Below are positions 22,851-34,649 of a DNA stretch of 64,000 bases, piece by piece. The notes beneath the pieces are model-generated. The model worked only from the letters and a program-made list of their open reading frames with translations. It searched no databases and had not been told where the DNA came from. The translations under genes and the position numbers were made by a program. The stretch's first letter is position 1. Each line of letters starts with the position of its first letter. Source of the stretch: Siphonodentalium dalli (lineage: Eukaryota; Mollusca; Scaphopoda; Gadilida; Siphonodentaliidae); assembly GCA_032622095.1 (NCBI GenBank), contig CP136064.1, positions 112,518,004 through 112,582,003 of the forward strand. The letters are read 5' to 3'.

Positions 22851-25800
22851 GAATAATTTGCACTTAATTTTCGTTTCTGGATGATAACTTTATTAAGTCT
22901 GAATTGAATAGAATGACATTTTTTATGTTTGAGTTTACTATCCCAAAATATGGTCAAGTTCGAATTTGAGTTCCGCCTGCCAATTTTCTCCTGAGTTATG
23001 ATCCGTTGTTGAAATTACCACAGGCGTAGTTTGCCACGCCCAGGCGATGCTCTTGTTTATAGTTATTTGAAATTTTAGGATTATTGATTTTCATTTAATC
23101 TGTGTAGAATTTCAACTATGGATTTTGATTTCAATGCATCATTTCTTGTTATTCAAAGGTCCATTATACCTGGCTTTTGTAGTCAGTATATTTCTTTTAG
23201 ATAATTATTTATATCTAAAATATAGGCACTTTTTCTAAAACTTTAATCGATTGCTCTTCTCATTTATTCCAAGGGTTTTTCTCAATATCTCCCCTGATTT
23301 GTGAGAGAATTAGAGACAACTTCTTGGCACTTGATTATTTTATTATTTTCCCCATGGTCAAGCAGAATTGTTAATGCTATTAGAATGTGAAATCTAATTC
23401 TTTTAGAATACCACATCACAGTGAGGATTAACTATTATTTGTTATTTGTGAATGAGTTTAATTTATGTTGTTTTGTCACCAATATCCTGAATAATCAAAT
23501 TCATCACTTTGTCCAAATTTTACTATTGTATATTCAAGTACTTGCTTATATTTTATAAATCAACTAATCTTGTGCATATCAAACTATAGGCATTTGTAGC
23601 CTCTTGAAAAATATATATTGTGTCTGGGATGCTGCTAGATCTCAAATCACATCACGCTCCATACTTTTCAATTTTTAAACTACTTTGTGTTATAATTGAC
23701 CTCTTGATTATTTTATGTGTTGTGTGTGCAAATTCATGTTATTGAAGAAACCCGGGGAACTACAACCTATGTGCAAGAACTTCATGCAACTCTCCAAAAG
23801 AATCCACTTTTATGTACACCCTTACTGATGTTCTTGGTCTAATTCTGAAGACAAGGCATTCCTCAACGAGAGACTGACATGCAGATGGCTTTCTTGCCGG
23901 GACAAAATGGTAAGAGTCATCTCATTACTTGTCAATGGATATGGTAACTAGACACTCACTGATCAATGGTTAAATGATTCCCATTTATTCATTTGTTAAA
24001 CGTCTTGTCGGCTCATTACCTGGTTGCCTAAATACAATAACGTACAATATGTTAACAATCAAATTTAATACCAGTATGTTGTTTTAAAGCCTTAATTACA
24101 CAGAGCCAAACCCTGTCATCCATACTTATGTTTTAAACATCATGAGACACATTTGGGATATATCGCTTCGTCTATCTGTCCACCCATCCCTCCATTATTC
24201 CAGTTACTGTTAACATGAAAAGTTTGCCTGATGTATCCGTTATCAGATACAGGTTCTCTTTAAATAGAAGAGGGGAGTAGTCATGTACACATACAGCTTT
24301 CCTCTATTGATTTTAGCAGTCATGGACCTTTTTGAAATTTTGACATTTTTTAATTTCAATCTATCAGCATCAAAACTAAGGATAACCACATGTGAAACCA
24401 CAGAGATATCTTCTAAATTGAGCTAGCATGGCGAATTAATACACCTTGCCTATAAGCTACCGGTTTTGCAGTGCGGTCCACTTGTTAAAATATAAAAGAT
24501 AAACTGGTATTTTATGTCCTTTTTTTGCAGCGTTACAGTTTTGATGGAAAAAATATTCAGGACATTATATAAGACTGGTTGAACTGATCTCAAGACAAAT
24601 CACAGCCGTTCCATCATCTTATCAACTTATGATCTGAGGCTCTTTGTCATCAATGGCAAATGCTGTCCAGTGTGTTCTCAATTGGCAGGTTAGTTAAACT
24701 TATGTGCAAATAACTTATTAAATTTTCAAAGTGTCATCAGTGATACACTAAAAGTTTTTTGAAACCTGTAAACCTTCACAAAATTCATCATAGTTTCACA
24801 TTTCCAGTCATGCCTGGTCATGCTGACCTAATAATACTGGTACATGTACTTTGTTTCTATATTAGATCCACTGTCTGTCCATTCATCAAATTTTTTTTTC
24901 TCGGCCGCAGGTTATGGGTTTTGGCATTTCGTCAAAGGCTCCGTCATCTCTATGTCCTTCTGAACATATTACTTTGTAACTCTAGCTTCAATTGTCGGAT
25001 TTTGTTTTCCTTTGGAATGGTGATAGCACATGTTGAGTGAAAGGATACTCACAGACTACGGGTTTCTTCCATAGATTTTTAACCTTGTTTGATTTTGACA
25101 TTCTTGGATTTTTGTACGAAGAACATTTAACCTTTTAACTTGGTCAACTATAATCGGATTCTGTTGTGCTTTGTTGTGGTAATTGTGTAGCTAGAGGGAA
25201 TGTATAACGACTTACTACAGGTTGCGTCCAGTCATTTTCACCAGATTTAAGCCCTTGTTTGACATTGGAATTTCTTAATTTTGTGTCTGTTTCAACATTA
25301 AGCTTGTAAACATGTGAATGAATCATTGAATTTGGTTCTGCTTTAGTGTGTTGGTAGCCCAGTTTAGAGGGAAATGATTCACATACAACTTTATGTATTT
25401 ACAAAAGTTTCTATCCATGCAAATATTTAGAATTTCCACTCCCTAAACTGAGCATCAAGGGCATATGCCACACTTGGCGTTGCACTTGTTCATCTCATTG
25501 TCCCCCCAACTTCTTCAAAGTTCGAGGGACTATAGAAATGATCTTTGCCATCTTTCCATTTCTCTATCTTTCCGTCTGTCCGGATTTGGGTACCTTAAAT
25601 GTGAAATAAACGCCTCCTTTAGTTTATATCCTGTTTACATAAAAGTTCAAGACATTATTAATGCCACATAGTCTGTGCAGATTTTTTTTTATTTTAGAGT
25701 TATTGACCCTTTCTGGACAGGACAGTTTGAGAAAATTTACATTTGGGTGCCTTAACTGAATATTAACTTCTCTTACAATTTGTATTGTAGGTACCTAAAA

Positions 25801-26145
25801 CTTAATTACTGACACAATGAATATGCAGAACATAATTATATCATGAATTTGCACTTTGACTCATTTGATATAATCAGCTTCCTGCCATCATGAAAATTTA
25901 TTTACAATTGAGCTGAAATATAATTAAACTGCGTTGAATCACCGCAGTTGGAGGGTGCTAGAGCACAATTGAATTATGCTGAAACATAATTAACTTGCAT
26001 AAACATAATAAAATTGCACATGTATTCACACAGAAAATTAAATTACAATTGGAGAATTATGAAGGGCATTATCACAGACATTTCAAAAACATAATTGAGA
26101 TTTACTTCTCATTACTAACAAGCCTGTTATACCTTTTAATTTCAG

Positions 26146-26315
26146 TAATACCGATGAAATTGACATCACACCAACTTCGAGGCACGGTACCAAGAGAAAC
26201 ATGGCTCAAAAAGTAGTCAATGAATACATAAACGAGCTTCATTTTGGTGCTTACAATCATGATTATTTCTTCAGATTGGTGCCATGGAAAATCGGGCCCA
26301 GAGGAAATGTCAAAG
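26146..26315 (+). CDS. candidate internal exon of an unidentified host gene
   Basis: A polypyrimidine-rich 'accttttaatttcag' ends at 26145, and a strong donor 'gtgagt' begins at 26316. Between them one frame is open throughout and has protein-like composition: it starts NTDEIDITPTSRHGTKRN and continues MAQKVVNEYINELHFGAY, then YFFRLVPWKIGPRG. The exon is 170 bp, entering after two codon bases and leaving with one base of the next codon. The product was not recognised. The open frame also continues upstream past the acceptor, so the 5' border is less certain. Without homology it could be chance, hence moderate-to-low confidence. Confidence 0.35.
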
Positions 26316-26933
26316 GTGAGTACAAAGATTACTGTTTTGCATTTTATTTCACTTCGTTCGAGCCAGTTGTGATATTCAGCTTCCTATTACCAATTCATTA
26401 TCCCCCACAAACAAAGTTTAGCTGGGGATACATAAATTGGCTCTGTCTGTCCGTCCATCCATAACAACTTTGAAGCTTTACATCTTAGTCACCATCTGTC
26501 GGATTTTAAATATTTTCAGATATTGATGAATCAACATGGGGGGAAGTATTTACAAGCAGCAGGTTTCCTACATTGATTTTTTTCCAGAGTTACGGCCCAT
26601 GTTGAGTAATAGGACTTAGTGTAAATATAGATTTTACTCTTTGATGACTGAATCATTTGGCACACCCTACAGGCCACATCCTTTACCGATCAACACCAAA
26701 TTCCATGTCTCCTTTCCTTAAACAACTGTATGCCAGTGGCCATTTTGGGATTCACATATTAATCCATTGGTACTATTACGCGCTCCAGTCTTATTGGAAA
26801 ACAATTTTTTTGAAAGTTTTAATAGACATTTTTAGGATCACCTCTAGATGGGTGGTATTTAATTTGAACAATTTCCTTTGAATATAATTGACGCTGGCAC
26901 CCACCTTGAATTTTGCTCTTTGCGTCACTGTCC
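26316..26933. repeat. dispersed mollusc-type repeat text, no gene
   Basis: Contains 'agctggggatacataaat', 'tctgtctgtccgtccatcc', 'ttccagagttacggccc' and 'tttggcacaccctacaggcc'. These phrases also occur elsewhere in the window and are typical of old interspersed repeats. If the flanking exon calls are right, this would be intronic. Confidence 0.45.
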
Positions 26934-27423
26934 TTAAAGGTATTCAATCCGATCAGATGGTCCCAATATCATCAATGTACAACAACAACAACAACAACAT
27001 TCTTCAAAATATGCTTTAGTTATAAGAATCGATTAATTGCAACAACATAATGCTAACCGCTGTCAACTATGGTATCAAATTTCCCAAAATGTGTTATTTA
27101 TCAACATTTTGCTCAACGAAATGGGGCAGTATTATCACTCGAGTATCACAAAATTTGGTCGTACTACCACTTGATTTTAGAGTTATCTATCTTCGTCCGC
27201 AATTTTGTCTGATACCATCCGGTTGACGACGTTTTTCTGTGCCACAAATGATTGCACATCTCGAGAAATTACAGACTTCAAAAATCGACAACTGAGCCTT
27301 GATCGATGGGTTCCTCGACTCGAATCCAATATTTTTTTACCCACCCCAAGCCAAAGAAATGGTAATTTAGGAACGTTAATTCAGATAATGCACCTTTAAG
27401 GACCCTCTTCAAGTTGAGCAACA
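26934..27423. mobile_element. TTAA-ended inverted-repeat element, copy 1 of 3
   Basis: Starts 'ttaaaggtattcaatccg'. Its right half contains 'gatgggttcctcgactcga' then 'atccaatatttttttaccc', as in the best copy at 60957-61433. The right terminus is degraded ('gcacctttaagg' then 'accctcttcaagttgagc'). A CAA microsatellite lies inside at about 26979-26998. It has no coding capacity and is probably a MITE. Confidence 0.6.
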
Positions 27424-28371
27424 GTTTCAATGATGTTTTCATTTCCAAAAGTATGGTCCCAATAACTCCGTCATATTAAATGTGGTGTGTATGATCTGTT
27501 AAATATTTACCAGTGTATGTTCAGTCATCGAAGGCAATTAAGATATCTATTGAATTATGCCCTATTAGAACATTACTTGTTCACTCATCACAGGCCTGAT
27601 TAAGACATACAATGTATGGCATCATTTATGTAGTCATGAGATTCAATTGATTACTGTTGCTCCTACACATATCTCCCATTCCCTGTGCCCAGTAGACATT
27701 AATAATATGTCCACCAAGGTTAATTAATGTTTAATGCAACAACTCGACCACAGCATCTCAAATGCGTACCTCTTGTTTCTGGGTCTCTAAGTATATACAA
27801 GCACCAAACCAATACACCATGGGTTATTAGATATCATTGAAACATAGTATCATTAGGGCTGTCCTCAAATAGTGGTATACCTGAAATTGTGGTATGTTGA
27901 CATGTTGTAGAATTATTTATTTGCTTTGAAACCATGAATTCCTATCTAACCCATTGTGTGCAAAATGGATTCTGTTATTCAGTTATACAAGCATACAATT
28001 ATTATTCTATATGGGGCTGTTTTGTACAAAAGATATATTCTCATTCAGTCATTGGTAGGACAAGTTCAGAGGTGACTATCAATTTCCTCAATTTAGCAAT
28101 GAGCAGGATGTGAGTTCACGGAATTGTGAAAAATGTTGTCATTACACTGAACTTCGCTATTGTGATCCTCAGCCTATCTGATTATTCCTACTGCTAATTC
28201 AGCGTTATAGTATCAAGATGATGAACAGTAGGCATAATTTATAATCTTTGGAGCGGTCTTTCAAATGATATTTGCTATATGTATGTTGCTCCCCTATATG
28301 TAGATGTAAAGTATTTTATATACATAACTGATGAATTATGAATCTTGAATTTGTTACAGGTATATTTTGAG
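27424..28371. other. intergenic or intronic, nothing recognised
   Basis: AT-rich sequence with no repeat recognised elsewhere in the window and no ORF with protein-like composition. If the two candidate exons either side belong to one gene, this is part of its intron. Confidence 0.4.
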
Positions 28372-28577
28372 GAGTGTTTACAGTGGTTGTGGATGGAGCA
28401 GAGGATATCATGGACAAGATTCTCAGTTTTCCAGACAACTATCATATTCAATATTCAAGGAACATGCTTTGTTGGCGAATGGATTTAGTAGTAGTCATAT
28501 TTCATGGAATGGTTATATCATTATATATGTTTCATATTCATGTATGTAGTCATGTCCATATAATGTTTTTTACTACT
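28372..28577 (+). CDS. candidate second exon of the unidentified gene (3' border unknown)
   Basis: If splicing uses the AG at 28370-28371, the first two bases complete the split codon left by the 26146-26315 exon. The frame then reads GVFTVVVDGAEDIMDKIL followed by SFPDNYHIQY. The joined phase works and the composition is protein-like until about 28470, after which it becomes hydrophobic and random-looking. A donor was not identified, so the end given is the next stop. The acceptor has a weak pyrimidine tract. A stronger acceptor at 28358-28359 would give an immediate stop in this frame. Treat it as a hypothesis linked to the first exon. Confidence 0.22.
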
Positions 28578-31061
28578 TGACAATTAGTTTTTAACAGTCT
28601 TTTAGAAGCTACACAAATATTTCATTGCAGTCAATACTATGTCTGTATGCCCTGGTGCTTAAATCATTATCATGGATAAACTGGGGAACAACAGCTCATA
28701 ATTATTCATCTTTCCAAATGCACTGTTCGCTGTTTTATAGATTTGTGAGAAAGCCCATATCTGCTGTTCATAATATCATTCTCAAATCATGATATTTGCT
28801 GGTTTTTGAACCCGCACATGTGATTTAGTACATGGTTTGCAGTAACTAGGTGCGACCTCAGTAAAACAATGCGGATTTGGCTTATGTGAAAGTGAAAAGG
28901 TTTTGATATTTATTGGTTTTGCATGAAGCTATCGGTTGCACGAAGCAACACATTATTCGATAAGCTGAGTCTGTCAGTCATTTCAATGGTACCATTCCTT
29001 GATTGAAATGAAATGTTTGTCTTGTTTCAACGAGACTGGTTTCCAAATAGCTTAGGTGTTTCAATAGGAAATTCCATCATCATTAAACATCACTATACAT
29101 TTTCTAATACTCGGTCCTATTTGGAATTATAAATGCACTTTCAGGTTGGTGATTTTCTTTTCTTATGTTATTCACAGTGTCAACACAGCTAGGAACCTAT
29201 TGTTACATCTCTAATGTAATCTTATAAACTCTCACTTTCATGGTTTGGATAACTACTATCTGAAACTGTACTGGTAAGTTGTATAGAATAGACATGTAGG
29301 ATTTCTGTATATCAAATATATACCACAAGTAAGATTAATGGTTTGCCACATGATATGTACCCAGTGTGGAAAATAATCAATCCAACTTGTGGTATTGTAG
29401 AATGCGTGATTGTGATATGAAAATAGTCATTGTATGAGTTGCGGTACTTACTATTAAAGAAGGCTGTGTGAATTTTACAACCATTCTTGGTGGTTTAATG
29501 TTCAAATTCTGTGTACGATCAATATCTGTTTTCCTTGTGAATTTCAATTGTAATTATGAGCTTTTATTTATCACTGAATTTGTAATATCACTGTGGTTAC
29601 TTTATGCCACCAACAAACGGTTATATATGTTAAACGGTTATATATTTAAACAAGTTTAAAACGAAAACTTGTTTGCATAGAGTTTGTCGTTGTGACCACC
29701 CCATGTGATATGGTCATGTACAGCGATGTCGCAGTGGTTGTGGTACTATGTAAATGCATTAGCCGGATACCCCAATCACACCGGTATAGCATTTAGACGA
29801 TAGCAGAAGATATGACGAATTTCCATTGGTCATATAAGGAGAACAGACATAACGGGTGAGTTATTCCTTTTGGGAATTTCATGCAATTACCACAGATGAC
29901 CATCTATATTTTTACACAGAGATAAGTCTCATAGACTGATAAAATGAGACTTTATTTTCCCTCTATCAACAATCGGACGAATAAATCGAAATTAAACATA
30001 TTATAATCTTTCATCTCTTTGTGGCATTTTCTTACATTTTGCTAACCAAACTGTGCCCTGTGACCAGGAGCTTAACCACTACTACCTCGATGTACAGGAC
30101 CGGTTCACAGGGGTGGCGACATAGGTTCCTGGCTGTCTTCATATCCATAATATGATTATCATAAATACATATATGTTCAAAATCTACCTGTGTTGGTTTA
30201 TTTTACCATGATCAGACCTAGCATTCTTGGTTTGTCAAATGATATTATTCAGTCACTAAAAAATATTTGTATCAACATGCTTTTCTTTTATACTCCAATT
30301 TTTGAGTATGTCCATGGTTCACCAAGATCATTGTAGCCCACTGGACTTTAATCTGTTATTATCGTTTCCAATTCTCAAGAACAAAGCTAATTCAACTTAA
30401 TAGGGTTGAGTTTGCAAAATATGATCACAGGACAATGACCTGTTATGAGCTGGAGGCGGTGTGTGATCAGTAGTGTACTGTTGGTCACGGATCTACATAC
30501 ATGAATCCTTTCTAGCCACATGTCCTGTTTGCAACTACTTTTTAAAAAATGATTATGACAAGTTCTGACTGTTGTGGTCTCCGGGGTCAGTCTTGTCAGT
30601 CAGGTGAGCCACCTCAGTCATTGACTGTCTTATTTAATGCCAAACCCTCAAATGCTAACGAACGCAGGATCTATGAGATTATAGTGCAGAATATATTCTA
30701 TGTAGATAAGAGTTCTGTTTGGTTATAGTTTATGGTTATAAATAGGTTAGAGTTTTGGGATAGAGTAAACATTAAAACTGACCGTGTTTTTTGTTTTACT
30801 TAGGCTTGCATGTATGATTCGAGTTATCTAAAGGGTTAAAGTACGGATTCAGAATATGATTATAGATATGATTATGCTTATGGATATTGATTGGGTAAGG
30901 GTTAAGGAAGGGGTTGTGGTTAGTGTTATGGAAACTGTTATCTGTTGACTACGGTTCATGATGTGTTTATGGAGCAGATTAGGGTCATGAAGTGCGGTAT
31001 GGATTGGATAGGGGTGGGTAGAGTGTTAAAGATGAGGATGGTAATATGCATATGGAAGTAT
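28578..31061. other. intergenic, nothing recognised
   Basis: No gene supported. A third copy of a dispersed repeat sits at 30531-30640 ('ttatgacaagttctgac', 'cagtcaggtgagcc', 'gtcattgactgtctta'). From 30700 to 31020 the sequence is a loose purine-rich GT/GA run ('gggtaagggttaagg') that is not an ordered telomere repeat. Confidence 0.4.
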
Positions 31062-31062
31062 C

Positions 31063-31093
31063 AAACTTCCAATTGGAAGTTTAAAATTTCTAG
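31063..31093 (+). repeat. 20-bp perfect palindrome followed by CTAG|T (Helitron-like 3' end)
   Basis: 'aaacttccaattggaagttt' at 31063-31082 is a perfect palindrome. Seven bases later comes CTAG (31090-31093) and then T. A short hairpin a few bases before CTRR, followed by host T, is the canonical 3' terminus of Helitrons. The sequence differs from the four hairpin-CTAG ends further right, so a different family member may end here. Confidence 0.5.
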
Positions 31094-31094
31094 T

Positions 31095-32633
31095 TATACT
31101 TCAATGTGTTAACATTGAAGTATATTGTAATTCTTATTTTTACTATTTATTATACTTCAATGTGTTAACATTGAAGTATATTGTAATTCTTATTTTTACT
31201 ATTTATTATTATTATTATTATAAAACACCTTATATCGCAGAAACCGCCTGGTCGATTGATTTGATATTTCATAATCATATACATACACGAAAAGTTAGTT
31301 TTATGCACTTACCGCTATTTTTGTATGACCTTGATCTTTGCACTAAACGCTCTTCATGTGTATTACTGTTGTATACGTATCTCCTCCGGAACAGCTTGAG
31401 ATATCGAGTTCGGACTTGCATTATTAGTTTCCTCTCATCATGTGCTACAAACACGCGAAAAATGGTATAGATAGCACTTCCGGTTCGAAAGATCGGTATT
31501 GGTCGAACGCTCTTTGAAACACTTTTTTCTTCTGAATTTGACCAAATTCATAGGGCGGCATCGCTAGTCCGAACTGAAGACAACGCCGTAAAAAAAATAG
31601 CGCAATCGAACAAAATCTGACGTCACAGCACCCGATTCAAATTTTGACTTTTGGGCATCCTGCAAGGTGCAAACCTTGCCCTGATTTCTTTGAAAAAGGC
31701 GAATAGATCCAAAACGACTCTACCGATTGCCTTGAATTTTTGTACTAACATAGTTCCCGTCCTTGGCTATTGACTGGACTGGGTGCGGAGTTCGTCCGAC
31801 CTTGACCTTGGACGAAGAATCGGTTAACGCTCTTTGAAAAACTTTTTTCTTCTGAATTTGACCAAATTCATAGGGCGGCATCGCTAGTCCGAACTGAAGA
31901 CAACGCCGTAAAAAAAATAGCGCAATCGAACAAAATCTGACGTCACAGCACCCGATTCAAATTTTGACTTTTGGGCATCCTGCAAGGTGCAAACCTTGCC
32001 CTGATTTCTTTGAAAAAGGCGAATAGATCCAAAACGACTCTACCGATTGCCTTGAATTTTTGTACTAACATAGCTCCCGTCCTTGGCTATTGACTGGACT
32101 GGGTGCGGAGTTCGTCCGACCTTGACCTTGGACGAAGAATCGGTTAACGCTCTTTGAAAAACTTTTTTTTTCTGAATTTGACCAAATTCATAGGGCGGCA
32201 TCGCTAGTCCGAACTGAAGACAACGCCGTAAAAAAAATAGCGCAATCGAACAAAATCTGACGTCACAGCACCCGATTCAAATTTTGACTTTTGGGCATCC
32301 TGCAAGGTGCAGATCTTGCCCTGATTTCTTTGAAAAAGGCGAATAGATCCAAAACGACCCTACCGATTGCCTTGATTTTACGTACGTACATAGCTCCCGT
32401 CCTTGGCTATTGACTGGACTGGGTGCGGAGTTCGTCAGACCTTGAACTTGGCACAAAACGCTCTTCATGTTGATTACTGTTGTTTGCGCATCTCCTCCAG
32501 AACGGCTTAAGATATCGAGTTCGGACTTGCTCTATTAGCTTCGTCTTCTCATGCGCTACACGCACACAAAAAAGGTTCACCTTGGTAAACATTGAAGTAT
32601 CGAAATTGCAGTGCAATTTCAATTTCATTCTAG
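31095..32633 (+). mobile_element. repeat block B1: palindromic head, 320-bp array, hairpin-CTAG tail
   Basis: Two identical 30-bp palindromic heads ('tatacttcaatgtgttaaca' then 'ttgaagtata', at 31095-31124 and 31151-31180) are followed by a TTA microsatellite. Next come a head region ('aaaacaccttatat', 'gaaaccgcctggtcgattg') and three 320-bp tandem units starting at 31507, 31827 and 32147. The block closes with a hairpin 'gaaattgcagtgcaatttc' and CTAG at 32630-32633, followed by T. It has no coding capacity. It looks like a non-autonomous Helitron-type element carrying tandem repeats, but the 5' end is not the canonical TC. Confidence 0.55.
31507..32450 (+). repeat. 320-bp tandem array, three units
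   Basis: Units start with 'acgctctttgaaa' at 31507, 31827 and 32147, exactly 320 bp apart, and are nearly identical. Each contains 'ctgaatttgaccaaattca', 'tagggcggcatcgctagtc', 'tgacgtcacagcacccga' and 'gcaaggtgcaaaccttgccc' (or a near variant). The near-identity implies recent expansion. Confidence 0.92.
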
Positions 32634-33397
32634 TTATACTTCAATGTGTTAACATTGAAGTATATTGTAATTCTTATTTTTATTATACTTCAATGTGTTA
32701 ACATTGAAGTATATTGTAATTCTTATTTTTATTTTTTTTTATTATTATTATAAAACACCTTTAATCTCAGAAACCGCCAGGTCGATTGATTTGATATTTA
32801 CTACACATATACATACACGAAAAGTTAGTTTTATGCACTTACCGCTATTTTTGTATGACCTTGACCTTTGCACTAAACGCTCTTCATGTGTATTACTGTT
32901 GTGTACGTATCTCCTCCGGAACGTCTTGAGATATCGAGTTCCGACTTGCATTATTAGTTTCCTCTCATCATGTGCTACAAACACGCGAAAAATGGTATAG
33001 ATAGCACTTCCGGTTCGAAAGTTCGGTATTGGTCGAACGCTCTTTGAAAAACGTTTTTCTTCTGAATTTGACCAAATTCATAGGGCGGCATCGCTAGTGC
33101 GAACTGAATACACCGCCGTAAAATTTAGCGCAATCGACCAAAAACTGACGTCACAGCACCCGATTCAAATTTTGACTATTGGGTATTCTGCAAGGTGCAA
33201 ACCTTGCCCTGATTTCTTTGAAAAAGGCGAATAGATCCAAAACGACTCAACCGATTGCCTTGATTTTTTTTGCGTACATAGCTCCCGCCCTTGGCTATTG
33301 ACTGGACTGGGTGCGGAATTCGTCCGACCTTGACCTTGGCACAAAACGCTCTTCATGTTGATTACTGTTGTGTGCTCATCTCCTTCGGAACGGCTTG

Positions 33398-34414
33398 AGA
33401 TAGAAAGAAGGGACAACTTCGAGTGTGTAGGGTAACTAATGCTTTCGAAATGGGCGCATTTTGGTATAACTCCGATGTGCCAAAAAAAAGCTCGGTAGGT
33501 GTCGAAAATTTGATGTCGTTATTTTAAGAATTTTTTTCATTTTCCTAGGAATTTGTTCTAACTTTATACCTATGGTCTATTGGATACGCTCATCACGAAT
33601 AACGAAGTATGTTTTTGATCCGAGCAAAAATGGCGGCGTTACGCCATCTTGAATATCTTAAAATCCCAGTTTTAGCAGTGTTTGTGCTATACTGTGTTCG
33701 TTGTATATACAGAACGGCTACAGATACCGAGTTCGGACTTTTTTCATTAGATGCTCCAGTGTTTGTTACACACAACTTAAAAAAGGTTGTGTTCGCACTT
33801 CCGGTTCAAAAGATCGGTATTGGTCGAATATTAAAACAACGCTCTTTATACGGTAACCAGAACGGCTTGCGATATCGAGACCTGAGTTTTTCCTTTATGT
33901 GCAGCTAACGCTTCGCTGTACAACGATATGGAAAGGTCATATATATAACTTCCGGTTTGGGAGAAATGGCGTGTGGGTATGTATGTCAATTGTTTTATGA
34001 CGCAGAGTTTTATGAAATTTGGGATGCGATGTGTGGTCGCAATTTTGAGTACGATGCCGCAATTGTTTTCGAAATCGCTCCATAAATGGCTGAATTATGC
34101 GCTATTCAAAATGTTCATATACAGAGCATTCATTGTAAACGTTATTTCGAAACAGTAAGCCTGTGCGATTGTCATCAACATTTCAACTGCATAGATTTCC
34201 ATGCGCAGTAAAAAGTCGCATTGCCGTTTTTCATTTTCTGTGTGTCCGTGGACTTGATGCAAGAACATGTAAATGCTGTCATACATTTTCAAGGGTTTCC
34301 CCGTCAGTAACGTGATTATGGCTGGCAGGATTGTCATCAAACTTTCCATTGCATAGATGTTCATGCGCAGTACAATGTCGAATTGCCGTTTCTCATTGTC
34401 TGCGTGTCCGTGCT
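33398..34414 (+). repeat. macro-repeat, copy 1 of 3
   Basis: Starts 'gagatagaaagaagggac' and runs through 'tagggtaactaatgctttcg', 'aaaatggcggcgttacgcc', 'cagtgtttgtgctatactgt' and 'cttccggtttgggagaaa' to 'gtctgcgtgtccgtgctt'. The same ~1-kb order is at 38309-39320 and 43098-43973, spaced about 4.9 and 4.8 kb. It holds two ORFs of 99 and 61 codons that are retained in another copy, but the differences between copies do not look selected. It is considered non-coding. Confidence 0.85.
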
Positions 34415-34649
34415 TGATAAATGGCGGAGTTAAGCCATATTCAAAATGTTCATATAGATAACATTCATTGTAAACCTTATTCCGAAACAGTTTGGCTGGT
34501 CCGATTGCCATCAAACTGTCCATTGCATAGAACTCCACGCGCAGTGCGAAGTCGCATTGCCGTTTCCCATTGTCCTTGTTTGTCCATGACTTTCATGCAA
34601 GAATGTCAAAATGCTGTCATAAATGTTGAAGTGTTTGTTCGTTAATAAC

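Larger units (their letters stand above)
21908..26145. other. intergenic, no gene recognised
   Basis: Contains a 32-bp near-duplication at 22053-22116 ('ccttttgg' ... 'gtgggctctttgtaat' twice) and a G-rich tract at 22139-22174. A second copy of the 13.5-kb flanking repeat is at 22739-22850. Dispersed-repeat text is at 23005-23045, 24900-25400 and 25465-25760 ('gttcgagggactatag', 'ccgtctgtccgg'). Two segments have splice-like borders (about 23757-23913 and 24531-24688), but each is interrupted in every frame, so they are not called as exons. Confidence 0.45.

Noticed and set aside
23757-23913. Coding-looking stretch (TTTYVQELHATLQKNPL, then in another frame EDKAFLNERLTCRWLS) before a GTAAGA donor
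   Set aside because: The two halves are in different frames and no acceptor is convincing. It could be a pseudo-exon but is not supportable.
24531-24688. Segment with a very strong acceptor ('cctttttttgcag') and donor ('gcaggttagt')
   Set aside because: All three frames contain stops. At best it is a non-coding or decayed exon.
30700-31020. Telomere-like G-rich text ('gggtaagggttaagg')
   Set aside because: No ordered TTAGGG array, only irregular GT/GA-rich sequence.
31470-31490. 'ggttcgaaagatc' resembling a tRNA B-box, repeated through the array
   Set aside because: No A-box, cloverleaf or terminator can be placed around it, and it recurs as part of longer repeats.
33609-33908. 99-codon ORF retained at 33609 and 43300, and a 61-codon ORF at 33973, 38878 and 43664, as possible genes
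   Set aside because: The 99-codon copies differ at three codons and every difference changes the amino acid; the 38.5-kb copy is frame-shifted. This is recent DNA duplication, not purifying selection.
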